From: Futiania mangrovi
GTDB lineage: Bacteria > Pseudomonadota > Alphaproteobacteria > Futianiales > Futianiaceae
DNA: 64,000 bases
Assembly (NCBI RefSeq): GCF_024158125.1
Contig: NZ_JAMZFT010000001.1
Location: 1,364,001 to 1,428,000 of the forward strand
Direction of reading: 5' to 3'
This document shows positions 26,842-37,722 of the stretch, piece by piece; position 1 is the first letter of the stretch, and every line of letters begins with the position of its first letter. Under the pieces are notes generated by a model. That model made no database searches. It saw only the letters and a program-made list of their open reading frames with translations, and had not been told where the DNA came from. The position numbers and the translations under genes are program-made.

Positions 26842-27393
26842 TCACGCGCCGCCTGCCGGGTCCGCCCCCCGTTTCAGGGCGGCGAGGCGCGCAAACGGAT
26901 GCTCCTCCCCGCCGTCTGCGTCGCGGGCGGCCTCGGGCAATTCCGCGCCCCGCGCGCGCGGCGCGGAATCGAGGGAGAGCGCGAATTCCTCAAGCGCCAG
27001 CGCACCCGCATCGACCGTGTCGCCCTCCAGCGCTTCGACATCCTCGGCGTCGAGGTCGATGAGCGTATCGCCGTCCTCGCTCTCCTCTTCGGGAAGGAGG
27101 TCGGGTTCGAGCAGCGTCACCGCGATCGCCGTCTGCATGTCCTGGACAACGGGGGACAGCGTGATCACGCAGGCCTGCACCGGCCGCGCGGCAAGCGTCC
27201 CGCTCGCCCGGACGCCGCGGCCGCCGCGGATCTCGGTCAGCGTGACGCTGGCCGCGAACGCCTCGAGCCCCAGAAGCCCGAAGTCGCGCACGATGGAGGC
27301 CCGCTCGGCCTCCGTCGGGACGATCTCCACGGTCACGGGACCGCGCGCCAGGTCGGCCCGCCGGACGGGCCGCGAAAGATGAAAGATGCTCAT
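26842..27393 (-). CDS. DUF177 (YceD) protein
   Basis: 183 residues. Family signs: LTEIRGGRGVRASGTLAARPVQACVITLSPV (central motif with the conserved Cys) and an acidic middle stretch with EEESEDGDTLIDLDAEDVEALEGDTVD-like composition, then DSAPRA. DUF177/YceD is linked to 23S rRNA maturation in plants and E. coli and is nearly always beside rpmF, as here. Upstream lies the CBP3 chaperone gene (34-base gap). Confidence 0.88.
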   Translation of the reverse strand: MSIFHLSRPVRRADLARGPVTVEIVPTEAERASIVRDFGLLGLEAFAASVTLTEIRGGRGVRASGTLAARPVQACVITLSPVVQDMQTAIAVTLLEPDLLPEEESEDGDTLIDLDAEDVEALEGDTVDAGALALEEFALSLDSAPRARGAELPEAARDADGGEEHPFARLAALKRGADPAGGA

Positions 27394-27427
27394 GGCCTCA
27401 CTTGGTGCGCCCGGGGAGGCTGCTTCG

Positions 27428-27979
27428 TCAAGCGCCGTGCACGTCCGGCACCGCGGTCACGACAGGAAGGTTGCCCGCACGCAACGCCTCGGTGTCGGCC
27501 GCGGCGAGGTCGGCGTCGAGGGCCAGGACATAGCCGGCCATGGCCGCGATCTCGGCAGGCCCGGCGGCGCTCTTGCGGAACAGGTTGCGGGCGAGCGCAT
27601 CCTCCAGCGCGGCCCGGTCGCCCACCTTCAGCGCAAGACCGTAGGCCCGCGCGCGGCCGAGGAACGCCTCGCCCATCTTGCGCACCTTCTTGCCGACCGA
27701 GAGATCGCCTACCCCCATTTCGCGCAGGGAACGGTCCATGTCGTCGAACATGACGCGCATCAGGGCGTCCGCCTCTGCCACGAGCGCGGTGCCCGCCCGC
27801 TCCATCCGCCGCAGCACGACGGCGACGTGCAGCGTCACCATGTCGAATCGCCCGTCGACCGTGTCCGGTACGCCGAGATCCGTGTAGAAGCCCGGCCGGC
27901 GTGCCAACTCGACGCACGCATCGTAGAGGCGCAATGCAGCCGCACGGCGGCGCGAACGGGCAAACAGGCGGAACAGCAT
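27428..27979 (-). CDS. Ubiquinol-cytochrome c chaperone (CBP3 family)
   Basis: 183 residues. Motifs of the CBP3/UQCC1 family: ARRPGFYTDLGVPDTVDGRFD, MVTLHVAVVLRRM, FDDMDRSLREMGVGDLSVGKKV and FLGRARAYG. Mitochondrial CBP3 helps cytochrome b translation and bc1 assembly; the alphaproteobacterial homologue is believed to help bc1 complex assembly. The ATG at 27979 (MLFRLF) is preferred over a GTG four codons earlier. It diverges from bamE. Confidence 0.9.
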   Translation of the reverse strand: MLFRLFARSRRRAAALRLYDACVELARRPGFYTDLGVPDTVDGRFDMVTLHVAVVLRRMERAGTALVAEADALMRVMFDDMDRSLREMGVGDLSVGKKVRKMGEAFLGRARAYGLALKVGDRAALEDALARNLFRKSAAGPAEIAAMAGYVLALDADLAAADTEALRAGNLPVVTAVPDVHGA

Positions 27980-28124
27980 CGGAAGGCACACTCCGTCGGA
28001 TCAGCGGGTGCTTGAAGTTAGGCACGCGGCACGGTACGTCAATGAAGGAACGGAAGGCCGCGCGGAGGCCCGGCAGGCACGGGTCCGTGACCGCCCGCCC
28101 GCCGTCCATGTCCGGAGGCCGGTG

Positions 28125-28622
28125 ATGCAGAAGATGTCCAGGAATCGTTTCGGGAGGACAGCCGCGCTGGCGGCTGCGCTGACCCTTGCAGGGACGCTCG
28201 GTGCCTGCGCGCCGATCGTCGACCGCCACGGCTATGTGCAGGAAGGATTCGACGTCGAAAGCGTCCGCATCGGCGTCGACAACCGGCAATCCGTGCAACA
28301 GAAGCTTGGCTCGCCCTCGACGAGGGGCACGTTCCAGTCGGACGTCTGGTACTATATCTCGCAGGAGCATCAGCAGCGCATGTTCTTCACGCCGAAGGTG
28401 ACAGCGCGCCAGGTCGTGGCCGTCCGCTTCGCCCGCAACGGCCTCGTCAGCGAGATCGAGACGCTGGAACTCGAGGACGGGCAGGAGATCGCGCTGGTCG
28501 AGCGGGAGACGCCGACCCGGGGGCGCGAGACGACCCTGCTGCAGGAATTCTTCGGCAACATCGGCCGGTTCAACGATGCCCTGCGCACAGGCGCGATGGG
28601 CGACATGATCGACCGCCGCTGA
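28125..28622 (+). CDS. bamE: Outer-membrane assembly lipoprotein BamE
   Basis: 165 residues. Signal peptide with lipobox LGA-Cys28, then the SmpA/OmlA domain: VRIGVDNRQSVQQKLGSPST (turn motif), SDVWYYISQE and VVAVRFARNGLVSEIETL. It is the small lipoprotein of the BAM beta-barrel insertion machine, anchored in the outer membrane. ATG at 28125 is preceded by GGAGG at 6 bases; an alternative ATG is three codons later. Divergent from the CBP3 gene and closed by a terminator. Confidence 0.94.
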   Translation: MQKMSRNRFGRTAALAAALTLAGTLGACAPIVDRHGYVQEGFDVESVRIGVDNRQSVQQKLGSPSTRGTFQSDVWYYISQEHQQRMFFTPKVTARQVVAVRFARNGLVSEIETLELEDGQEIALVERETPTRGRETTLLQEFFGNIGRFNDALRTGAMGDMIDRR

Positions 28623-28681
28623 GGCGCATCCACGGGCGCTCCCCGGCCTCGCCGGGCGCCACGCACGACAGAAGAGACGAG

Positions 28682-28720
28682 AACGCCGCGCCGGGGATGC
28701 CCAGGCGCGGCGTTTTGTTT
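28682..28720 (+). terminator. Rho-independent terminator after bamE
   Basis: AACGCCGCGCC and GGCGCGGCGTT form a stem around an 11-base loop, followed by TTTGTTT on the plus strand. It separates bamE from the convergent hppA. Confidence 0.82.
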
Positions 28721-28777
28721 GCTCGTATCGGCGCGGAAGGGCGGGCGCCCGTCAAACGGGACCCGCCCCCGCCCGCG

Positions 28778-30868
<2,091 letters not shown>

Positions 30869-30980
30869 CGGATATCCCCACTCTTCTCGGCAAAGGCACG
30901 GACCGCCCCGGTTCCGCCGGCCTTTCCCCCCTTGATGTCTTCCATTGCGAGTCGCGGCGCGGCCGGGGGTCCGCGCGATT

Positions 30981-31013
30981 GGCCCTTGTATAAAGGGCCT
31001 GCCGAAAACTCAA
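30981..31013 (-). promoter_or_regulatory. Candidate hppA promoter with palindrome over the -10
   Basis: Minus strand TTGAGT (31013-31008) and TATACA (30992-30987) are 15 bases apart, about 120 bases before the hppA ATG. The -10 lies in a perfect inverted repeat GGCCCTT-GTATA-AAGGGCC (30981-30999, plus-strand reading). The dyad may be an operator. Confidence 0.45.
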
Positions 31014-31041
31014 GAAAACTCGGGGCGGCGGAAGCCGCCCC
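31005..31041 (-). terminator. Rho-independent terminator after the MFS gene
   Basis: Perfect GGGGCGGC / GCCGCCCC stem (31022-31029 with 31034-31041), 4-base loop, and a minus-strand tail GAGTTTTCTTGAGTTTT. The T-rich tail overlaps the -35 region proposed for hppA. Confidence 0.75.
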
Positions 31042-31051
31042 TGCCCCGATC

Positions 31052-32269
31052 TCAGGCCGGCCGGCGCGCGCCGGTCAGCACGTACCAGCCGAGCGCGGCC
31101 AGCGCCACCGCCACGAAGGGGAAGAGCACGACCGCAATCGTCTCCCACCCGCTCGCGAAGAACAGGTTGCCGGAGAGGAAGGAGGCGAGCGTCACGGTGC
31201 CGAACACGAGGAAGTCGTTGGCGGCCTGGGTCTTGGCCCGCTCCTCCGGCCGATAGCACTCGGTCAGCAGGGTCGTTGCGCCGATGAAGCCGAAGTTCCA
31301 GCCGAGCCCGAGCAGGAAGAGACCGACCCAGAAATGCTCCAGCTCAAGTCCGCTCAGCACCACGACGCCGCACGCCGCCAGCAGCAGAAGCCCCGCTGCG
31401 ATCACGCGCGGCGCCCCGAAACGGGCGATGATGTGCCCCGTCACGAAGCTGGTCGCGAACATGGCGAAGGCATGCCACTGCACCACGAACGCCGCGTCGT
31501 TGACCGAGAGGCCACACGCCACCATCGCCAGCGGTGTCGCCGTCATCACGAGGTTCATCAGGCCATAGGAAATCATTGCGCACACGGCGGGCACGATAAA
31601 GCTGCGCTGGCTCATGATCTCCAGGATCGGGCGCCCGGACTTCGCGCGCACCGCCGCCGGCAGGGGCGGAATGTTGACGAGCGCCACCACCGCGATCGAC
31701 AGCAGCGAGACGCCTGCAAGCGCCACATAGGCACCCATGAACTGCACCGGCAGGAACAGATCCTTGGTGACTTTCACCATCTCCGGGCCGAGCAGGGCGG
31801 CGATGGCGCCGCCGCCCATGACCCAGGCGATGGCCTTGGGCTTGAACGCCGCGCTGGCTGTGTCGGCGGCGGCGAAGCGATAGTAGCCTGCGGTCGCCTG
31901 GTAAACGCCGAGCAGAAGGGCGGCGAAGGTAAACTGCCAGAAGGAACCGCGCGCGATGGCATCCGCGGCGACGACGGCGAAGATCACGGCGGAGAACGCC
32001 CCTACCAGGAAGCCCGCACGCCGCCCGTACCGGCGCATCAGCATGGCCATCGGGATGACGGTCAGGGCGTTGGCCAGCATCATCAGGGAGATGGGCAGGG
32101 TTGCGAGCCGCTCTCCCCCCGGCGGCGCAAGCATCGCCCCCGCCAGGCCGCCGAGCGTGATCTGCGTGGTGACGACGATCCCGTAGAGCGCCTGGGACAT
32201 CGACAGGAAGACGGCGTTGCGGCGCGCCTTCGCGTCGTCGACTTCGTCGAACGCGGCAGATGCCGTCAT
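31052..32269 (-). CDS. MFS transporter
   Basis: 405 residues, 12 predicted membrane helices. The loop 2-3 MFS motif appears as MLMRRYGRRAGFLVGA and a second-half counterpart as IIARFGAPRVIAAGL. It belongs to the group of uncharacterised alphaproteobacterial carriers with a short MSQALYGIVVTTQITLGGLAG first helix. Substrate unknown. An earlier ATG (32293) would start 9 bases after the thiL stop; neither start has a clear ribosome-binding site. Likely co-transcribed behind thiL. Confidence 0.83.
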   Translation of the reverse strand: MTASAAFDEVDDAKARRNAVFLSMSQALYGIVVTTQITLGGLAGAMLAPPGGERLATLPISLMMLANALTVIPMAMLMRRYGRRAGFLVGAFSAVIFAVVAADAIARGSFWQFTFAALLLGVYQATAGYYRFAAADTASAAFKPKAIAWVMGGGAIAALLGPEMVKVTKDLFLPVQFMGAYVALAGVSLLSIAVVALVNIPPLPAAVRAKSGRPILEIMSQRSFIVPAVCAMISYGLMNLVMTATPLAMVACGLSVNDAAFVVQWHAFAMFATSFVTGHIIARFGAPRVIAAGLLLLAACGVVVLSGLELEHFWVGLFLLGLGWNFGFIGATTLLTECYRPEERAKTQAANDFLVFGTVTLASFLSGNLFFASGWETIAVVLFPFVAVALAALGWYVLTGARRPA

Positions 32270-32302
32270 AATGGACACGCTACAACACGACATGTCCCGA
32301 TT

Positions 32303-33319
32303 TTAGACATGCGTGTAACCTTCGCGCAAGAACTTCATCGCACGGCCGCTCTCATCCAGCACCTCGACCGCGGGCGCACCCGCTCCGGCAATCTCGCCGA
32401 TGGCCGTCACGCCCACTCCGCATCGCGCAGCGTCTGCCTCTAATACATTGAAATTACTTTTAGATGCAGAAAACGCGATCTGGTAATCATCCCCCCCGGT
32501 CAGTACCTCGGTCAATTCCGCGGCACCGCAGGACAGGGCTGCACGGACGGCGTCCGATAATGGGACACAATCCATGCGCACCACGATGCGCACGCCCGAT
32601 GCCTTCGCCATGTGACCGAGGTCGGCGACAAGCCCATCGGAGACATCCAGCGCGGCATGGGCACGGCCCACGAGCGCAGGCCCGAAAGCAACCGGCGGCT
32701 GGGGGAGGAGATAGGCGGTGCGCAGAGCCCCCGCATGGCCCCCGGCGAGTCCGCCGAGCGTGCCTTGCCGCACCCGCAGGCCCAGGGCGGCATCCCCGAT
32801 GGTTCCTGTCACCGCGACGACATCGCCCGGCCTCGCTCCGCCCCGCCGGACCATGCCCCCCGCGGGCACGAGGCCGATGGCCGTCAGGCTGAGCGTCAGC
32901 GGCCCCGGCGTCGCCGTCGTGTCGCCCCCCAGCAGGCCGATGCCATAGCGTGACTGGTCCGCCGCCAGCCCTGACGCAAAGCGGGCGACCGTCGCCTCGG
33001 GCGTGCCGTGCGGCCAGGAGGTTGCGAGCAGGTAGCCGTAGGGACGCGCGCCCTTGGCGGCGAGATCCGACAGGTTCACGCGCAGAAGCTTCGCGGCCAC
33101 GTCCGCGGGATCGTCGTCGGGGAGGAAATGAACGCCCGCGACCATCGCGTCCTTGGTCAGCACCAGGTCGCAGCCCGGCGGCGGAGCGATGGCAGCGGCG
33201 TCGTCGAGCAGGCCGAATGTGCCTGGCATATCCTTCGCCAGCGGCGCGAAATGCCGCGCGATCAGGTCAAACTCGCCAGCGGTGTGCGGGGGCTTGCCCG
33301 GCGCCTCGTCTGCGCTCAT
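32303..33319 (-). CDS. thiL: Thiamine-monophosphate kinase
   Basis: 338 residues, PurM/ThiL fold. DLIARHFAPLA, LLDDAAAIAPPPGCDLVLTKDAMVAGVHF, VNLSDLAAKGARPYGYLL, and GGDTTATPGPLTLSLTAIG are the nucleotide and metal segments; VTGGDDYQIAFS closes the family pattern. It phosphorylates thiamine monophosphate to the active diphosphate. Downstream of nusB (18-base gap), the frequent nusB-thiL pairing. No TPP riboswitch is visible. Confidence 0.95.
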   Translation of the reverse strand: MSADEAPGKPPHTAGEFDLIARHFAPLAKDMPGTFGLLDDAAAIAPPPGCDLVLTKDAMVAGVHFLPDDDPADVAAKLLRVNLSDLAAKGARPYGYLLATSWPHGTPEATVARFASGLAADQSRYGIGLLGGDTTATPGPLTLSLTAIGLVPAGGMVRRGGARPGDVVAVTGTIGDAALGLRVRQGTLGGLAGGHAGALRTAYLLPQPPVAFGPALVGRAHAALDVSDGLVADLGHMAKASGVRIVVRMDCVPLSDAVRAALSCGAAELTEVLTGGDDYQIAFSASKSNFNVLEADAARCGVGVTAIGEIAGAGAPAVEVLDESGRAMKFLREGYTHV

Positions 33320-33337
33320 GCAGCCCTCCCCCAGGTC

Positions 33338-33853
33338 TCAGCCGGCCTCGCCTGGCGTGCCGACGAGCCCCTTCTTGCGCGCGATCGCGTCGAGCACGCC
33401 ATTGACGAAGCCCGGCTCGTCGCCGTCGTAGAAGGCGTGGGCCACGTCGAGATATTCGCTGATCACGACGCGCACGGGCACCTCGCGCATGGCAACCAAC
33501 TCGAACGCGGCAGCGCGGAACAGCGCGCGCAGGGTCGCGTCGATGCGGGTCAGCGGCCAGCCCTCCGCCAGTACGCCGTTGACGAGGCGGTCGATCTCCG
33601 TCTGCCGTTCGACCACGCCATGCACCACCGTGCCGAAGTGTACGGGGTCTGCCTCCTCCAGCGTGCCGTCGTCGCCCTCCGCACCGAAGCGGTAGGTCTC
33701 GAACTCGCTCACGACCCGGTCGACGGGCGTGCCCGCGAGGTCCATCTGGTAGAGCGCCTGCACGGCGGCGAGACGCGCCGCGCTGCGGGCGCGCGCACCC
33801 TTGCCGCGCCGGTCGCGCGTGCTGCCTTCCTTCTTGCCGGCCTCGGCGCTCAT
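33338..33853 (-). CDS. nusB: Transcription antitermination factor NusB
   Basis: 171 residues with a basic N-terminal tail, then [38 protein letters not shown] and [27 protein letters not shown]-type NusB core motifs near the C-terminus. It binds the boxA RNA with NusE in rRNA antitermination. ATG overlaps the ribH stop (ATGA). Confidence 0.95.
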   Translation of the reverse strand: MSAEAGKKEGSTRDRRGKGARARSAARLAAVQALYQMDLAGTPVDRVVSEFETYRFGAEGDDGTLEEADPVHFGTVVHGVVERQTEIDRLVNGVLAEGWPLTRIDATLRALFRAAAFELVAMREVPVRVVISEYLDVAHAFYDGDEPGFVNGVLDAIARKKGLVGTPGEAG

Positions 33854-34287
33854 ACGGACGCGTACTCCTGTTTCAGACGCCACAGGGCGAGCGCGGCCTC
33901 CGCCGCCTCGCCACCCTTGTTCTTCTGCTTCGGATCGGCGCGCACCCACGCCTGGTCGCCGTTCTCGACGGTCAGGATGCCGTTGCCGATGGCAAGACCA
34001 TAGTCGATGCCGAGCGTCATCAGGCCGCGTGCGCTCTCGCCCGCCACGATCTCGAAATGATAGGTTTCGCCCCGGATCACGCAGCCGAGCGCGACGAAGA
34101 GATCGTAGGAGCCCGTGTCCGCGGCCAGCGCGATCGCGGCGGGGATCTCCAGCGCGCCCGGCACCGCCTTGCGCGCAACCGTGCATCCCGCAGCCTCAAG
34201 CGCGGCGATGGCGCCTTCGGCCAGGCCGTCGGAGATGTGCTCGTAGAACCGCGCCTCGACGATCAGGGCGCGCGGGGTCTCGCTCAT
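33850..34287 (-). CDS. ribH: 6,7-dimethyl-8-ribityllumazine synthase
   Basis: 145 residues. [26 protein letters not shown] and [14 protein letters not shown] with the catalytic His; [13 protein letters not shown] follows. It condenses the RibBX product with the RibD product to lumazine. Part of the tight ribD-ribE-ribBX-ribH-nusB run; 3 bases after the ribBX stop. Confidence 0.95.
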   Translation of the reverse strand: MSETPRALIVEARFYEHISDGLAEGAIAALEAAGCTVARKAVPGALEIPAAIALAADTGSYDLFVALGCVIRGETYHFEIVAGESARGLMTLGIDYGLAIGNGILTVENGDQAWVRADPKQKNKGGEAAEAALALWRLKQEYASV

Positions 34288-34290
34288 GGG

Positions 34291-35448
34291 TCAGGATCCT
34301 GCGGGAATGGTGCGCCGCCCGTGCACCGTCAGGCCGTAGCCGTCGAGCGCCACCAGGCTCTGCGCCGGGGAGTTGGTCAGAAGCTCCATCTCGCGGATGC
34401 CGAGGTCGAGCAGGATCTGCGCGCCCACGCCATATTCGCGCAACATGCGCGGCTGGTCGGAGACGCCCGTCTCCTTGCGGCCGAGATAGGCGGTCACCGC
34501 ATCGGGGCGCGTGTCGCGCAGGATGACGCAGACGCCCCGCCCCTCGCGCCCGATCTCCGCCAGCGCATCGTGCAGCATGCGCCCGCGCGTCTCGCCCCCG
34601 AGGCCGAGCAGGTCGTCGCACACCGTGCTCGCGTGCATCCGCACGAGCACCGGCCCGCCGACGCTGATGTCGCCCTTCACCAGCGCCACATGCTCGGCAT
34701 ATTCGACCGTGTTCGCATAGACGATCATCCGCGCCGATCCGAGGCCCGGCACGGTCACGTCGGATTCGCGCACGCGCTTCATCAGGTGATCGTGGCGGCG
34801 GCGATAGGCGATCAGGTCGGCGATGGTGCCGATCCGGATGCCGTGCACGCGCGAGAAGGCGACGAGGTCCGGCAGGCGGGCCATCGTGCCGTCGTCGTTC
34901 ATGATCTCGCAGATCACGCCCGCCGGGTTGAGGCCCGCGAGCCGCGCGAGGTCGACCGCCGCTTCCGTGTGGCCCGCACGCACCAGCACCCCGCCGTCGC
35001 GCGCGACCAGCGGGAAGACGTGGCCCGGCGTCACGATGTCCTGCGGCCCCTTCGTCTGGTCGATGGCGACTGCGATGGTGCGCGCCCGGTCGTGGGCGGA
35101 AATGCCGGTGGATACGCCCTCGCGCGCCTCGATCGAAACTGTGAAGGCGGTCTGGTGGCGCGTGCCGTTGCGCGGGCTCATCAGGTTGAGGTCGAGCGCG
35201 TCCGCCCGCTCCCGCGTCAGCGACAGGCAGATCAGACCGCGCCCGAAGCGCGCCATGAAGTTGATCGCGTCGGGCGTCGCCATCTGGGCGGGGATGACGA
35301 GGTCGCCCTCGTTCTCCCGGTCCTCGGCGTCCACGAGAACCACCATGCGCCCGTTGCGCATGTCCTCGATGATGTCCTCGATGGGCGAGAGCGCGGCGTG
35401 CATCTCCTCCGCGCTCATCTCCGGGGCGGTCGCGTCGGTATCGCTCAT
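34291..35448 (-). CDS. ribB: RibBX: DHBP synthase with degenerate GTP cyclohydrolase II domain
   Basis: 385 residues. Residues about 20-215 are an intact 3,4-dihydroxy-2-butanone-4-phosphate synthase: EDRENEGD (42-49) and RAGHTEA (157-163). Residues about 215-380 align with GTP cyclohydrolase II (LREYGVGAQILLDLG at 336-350) but the zinc site is lost: where RibA has SECLTGDVFGSLRCDCG this protein reads ASTVCDDLLGLGGETRGR (273-290). Such RibBX proteins are a known proteobacterial variant, so a separate functional ribA should exist elsewhere. ATG overlaps the ribE stop. Confidence 0.92.
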   Translation of the reverse strand: MSDTDATAPEMSAEEMHAALSPIEDIIEDMRNGRMVVLVDAEDRENEGDLVIPAQMATPDAINFMARFGRGLICLSLTRERADALDLNLMSPRNGTRHQTAFTVSIEAREGVSTGISAHDRARTIAVAIDQTKGPQDIVTPGHVFPLVARDGGVLVRAGHTEAAVDLARLAGLNPAGVICEIMNDDGTMARLPDLVAFSRVHGIRIGTIADLIAYRRRHDHLMKRVRESDVTVPGLGSARMIVYANTVEYAEHVALVKGDISVGGPVLVRMHASTVCDDLLGLGGETRGRMLHDALAEIGREGRGVCVILRDTRPDAVTAYLGRKETGVSDQPRMLREYGVGAQILLDLGIREMELLTNSPAQSLVALDGYGLTVHGRRTIPAGS

Positions 35449-36047
35449 CCGGTCAGCTCCGTCAGGCGGGCGACATAGCGGGCGAGCACGTCGGCCTCCA
35501 GGTTCACGCGCGCGCCTTCCGACAGCGTGCCGAACGTGGTGCGCGCCTGCGTGTGCGGGATGATGTTGACGCCGAACACGTCGTCCTCGACCTCATTCAC
35601 GGTCAGCGACACGCCGTCGAGCGCGACCGAGCCCTTCGGCGCAATGAATTTCTTCAGCCCCGCCGGCACGCGGAAGCGATAGCGGATCGAATCCCCCTCG
35701 CGCGCGATCGAGACGACCTCCGCCGTGCCGTCGACATGGCCGGAGACGATGTGGCCGCCGATCTCGTCGCCGACCTTCAGGCTGCGCTCCAGGTTGACGC
35801 GCGATCCCGGCGCCCAGGTGCCGAGCGAGGTCTTCGACAGGGTCTCGGCCGAGACATCCACGTCGAACCAGGTCCGGCCGTTCTCCCGCCCCTTGGCGAC
35901 CACCGTCAGGCAAGCGCCGTTGCAGGCGATGGAGGCGCCGATCTCGATGCCGCCCGCCTCATAGCCGCAGGCGATGCGCACGCGCGTGTCGCCCCGCTGC
36001 TCGAGCGAGACGACCTCCCCCACGTCGGTGATCAGCCCAGTGAACAT
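35445..36047 (-). CDS. ribE: Riboflavin synthase alpha subunit
   Basis: 200 residues, two lumazine-binding repeats: MFTGLITDVGEV with NGACLTVV in the first and GHIVSGHVDGTAEV with DGVSLTVNEV in the second. Dismutates two lumazines to riboflavin. Downstream of ribD by 45 bases and overlapping ribBX (ATGA). Also called ribC in some organisms. Confidence 0.96.
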   Translation of the reverse strand: MFTGLITDVGEVVSLEQRGDTRVRIACGYEAGGIEIGASIACNGACLTVVAKGRENGRTWFDVDVSAETLSKTSLGTWAPGSRVNLERSLKVGDEIGGHIVSGHVDGTAEVVSIAREGDSIRYRFRVPAGLKKFIAPKGSVALDGVSLTVNEVEDDVFGVNIIPHTQARTTFGTLSEGARVNLEADVLARYVARLTELTG

Positions 36048-36092
36048 CGCATCCCTTCGTGCCCGCGGACCTCAGCGGTCCGTCCGCGTGTC

Positions 36093-37196
36093 TTAACGCG
36101 TTCGCACATAGGTTGCCAGCACGTCCTCGCCCAGACGTTCAAGGCCGGTCTGCGCCAGGCGCACGGCATCCGCGACCCGGTCGAGCCCCAGCCCCTCGAG
36201 CGCCGGAACCGCGTCGCCGCCGAGCAGCGCGGGCGCGGTGAACCACGCAACCTCGTCGACGAGACCGGCTGCCAGAAGCGCGGCGGCGAGGCGGCTGCCG
36301 CCCTCCACCAGCACGCGGGTCAGGCCGCGCCGCCCCAGCGCCTGCAGCGCCTCGCCCAGGTCGATCATCCCGTCGGGACCGTCGGAGAGACGGATCAGGT
36401 CGACGCCCGCCTGCTCGAACGCCGCGGCGCGCAGGTGATCGGCATCGGAACGGGTGAACAGCAGCGTCGGCACCCTCGCCGCGGTCTGCACCAGCCTGGC
36501 CGTCAGCGGCAGGCGCAGGCGCCCGTCCACGATCACGCGGACGGGCGAGCGGTCCTCGAGCCCCGGAATCCGGCAGGTCAGTTCGGGATCGTCGAGAATG
36601 GCAGTCTGGCTGCCGACCATGATCGCGTCATGCTCGGCCCTGAGCAGGTGCGCGCGCGCCCGCGCTGCCTCCCCCGTGATCCAGCGGCTGTCGCCCGTGC
36701 GTGCCGCGATCCGCCCGTCGAGCGAGGTCGCGAGTTTCAGCGTGACCATCGGGCGCCCCTCGATCACGCGGGTGAAGAAGCCGCGGTTGAGCGCCTCGGC
36801 CTCGTCGTGCAGCACACCCTCGCGCACCGCGACGCCCGCCTCGCGCAGCATGGCGATGCCCTGCCCGTTCACGCGGGGGTCCGGGTCGCGCGCGGCGACG
36901 AGGCAGGCCGACACCCCCGCCTCGATCAGCGCGGCAGCACACGCAGGCGTCTTGCCGACATGGGCACAGGGTTCGAGCGTGACATAGGCCGTGGCGCCGG
37001 GTGCGGCCGCCCCCGCCTGCTCAAGCGCGCGCGTCTCCGCATGGGGGCGCCCGCCCGCAGCGGTCCAGCCGCGCCCCACGATGTGCCCGTGGTTGACGAG
37101 GACGCATCCGACGGCGGGATTGGGCGCGGTCTGCCCCAGCGCGCGCCGGGCGAGCCCCAGCGCGTGGGCCATGTGACGGCGGTCGGCGTCGGCCAT
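36093..37196 (-). CDS. ribD: Bifunctional riboflavin deaminase/reductase RibD
   Basis: 367 residues. Deaminase domain (1-145): HAETRALEQAG and the zinc site PCAHVGKTPAC. Reductase domain (about 150-367): VTLKLATSLDGRIAARTGDS and VLVEGGSRLAAALL. Converts the GTP cyclohydrolase product to the ribitylaminopyrimidine. Lies 17 bases after nrdR on the same strand. No FMN riboswitch precedes the cluster. Confidence 0.95.
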   Translation of the reverse strand: MADADRRHMAHALGLARRALGQTAPNPAVGCVLVNHGHIVGRGWTAAGGRPHAETRALEQAGAAAPGATAYVTLEPCAHVGKTPACAAALIEAGVSACLVAARDPDPRVNGQGIAMLREAGVAVREGVLHDEAEALNRGFFTRVIEGRPMVTLKLATSLDGRIAARTGDSRWITGEAARARAHLLRAEHDAIMVGSQTAILDDPELTCRIPGLEDRSPVRVIVDGRLRLPLTARLVQTAARVPTLLFTRSDADHLRAAAFEQAGVDLIRLSDGPDGMIDLGEALQALGRRGLTRVLVEGGSRLAAALLAAGLVDEVAWFTAPALLGGDAVPALEGLGLDRVADAVRLAQTGLERLGEDVLATYVRTR

Positions 37197-37213
37197 GGCA
37201 GGCCCCTCCCCGC

Positions 37214-37675
37214 TCAGTCGTCCTGCTCGCCGCTCAAGCCCCCGATGAAGGCCTCGAAATCCTTGGCCTCGCGGAAGTTCTTGTAAACGCTCGCATACCG
37301 GACATAGGCGACGGCATCGAGGCTCGCCAGCCCCTCCATCACGATCTCGCCGATGAGCTGGCTGTCGATGTCGGTCTCGCCCATGCTTTCGAGGCGGCGG
37401 ACGATGCCGTTGACCAGCCGCTCCACCCGTTCCGGCTCGACCGGGCGCTTGCGCATGGCGATCTGGATCGAGCGCATCAGCTTGTCGCGGTCGAAGGGCG
37501 CGCGCCGTCCGTGCCGCTTCACGACCATCAGCTCGCGCAGCTGCACCCGCTCGAACGTCGTGAAGCGCGCGCCGCAGGCCGGGCAGAAACGCCGCCGGCG
37601 GATGGCGGAGTTATCCTCCGTCGGCCGCGAATCCTTCACCTGCGTATCGTCATTGCCGCAGAACGGACAGCGCAT
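37214..37675 (-). CDS. nrdR: Transcriptional repressor NrdR
   Basis: 153 residues. Zinc ribbon [17 protein letters not shown] with [20 protein letters not shown], then the ATP-cone domain ([20 protein letters not shown]). It senses ATP/dATP and represses ribonucleotide reductase genes through NrdR boxes. The glyA-nrdR-ribD order is conserved in alphaproteobacteria. Confidence 0.96.
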   Translation of the reverse strand: MRCPFCGNDDTQVKDSRPTEDNSAIRRRRFCPACGARFTTFERVQLRELMVVKRHGRRAPFDRDKLMRSIQIAMRKRPVEPERVERLVNGIVRRLESMGETDIDSQLIGEIVMEGLASLDAVAYVRYASVYKNFREAKDFEAFIGGLSGEQDD

Positions 37676-37722
37676 GTGACCCCCGAATCACCCCCCACAT
37701 CTAGGGCAGTGACGTTAGCGCC

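Noticed and set aside
33850-37196. FMN riboswitch in the riboflavin cluster
   Set aside because: No conserved FMN-element helices are visible before ribD, ribE, ribBX or ribH; spacings of 3 to 45 bases leave no room.
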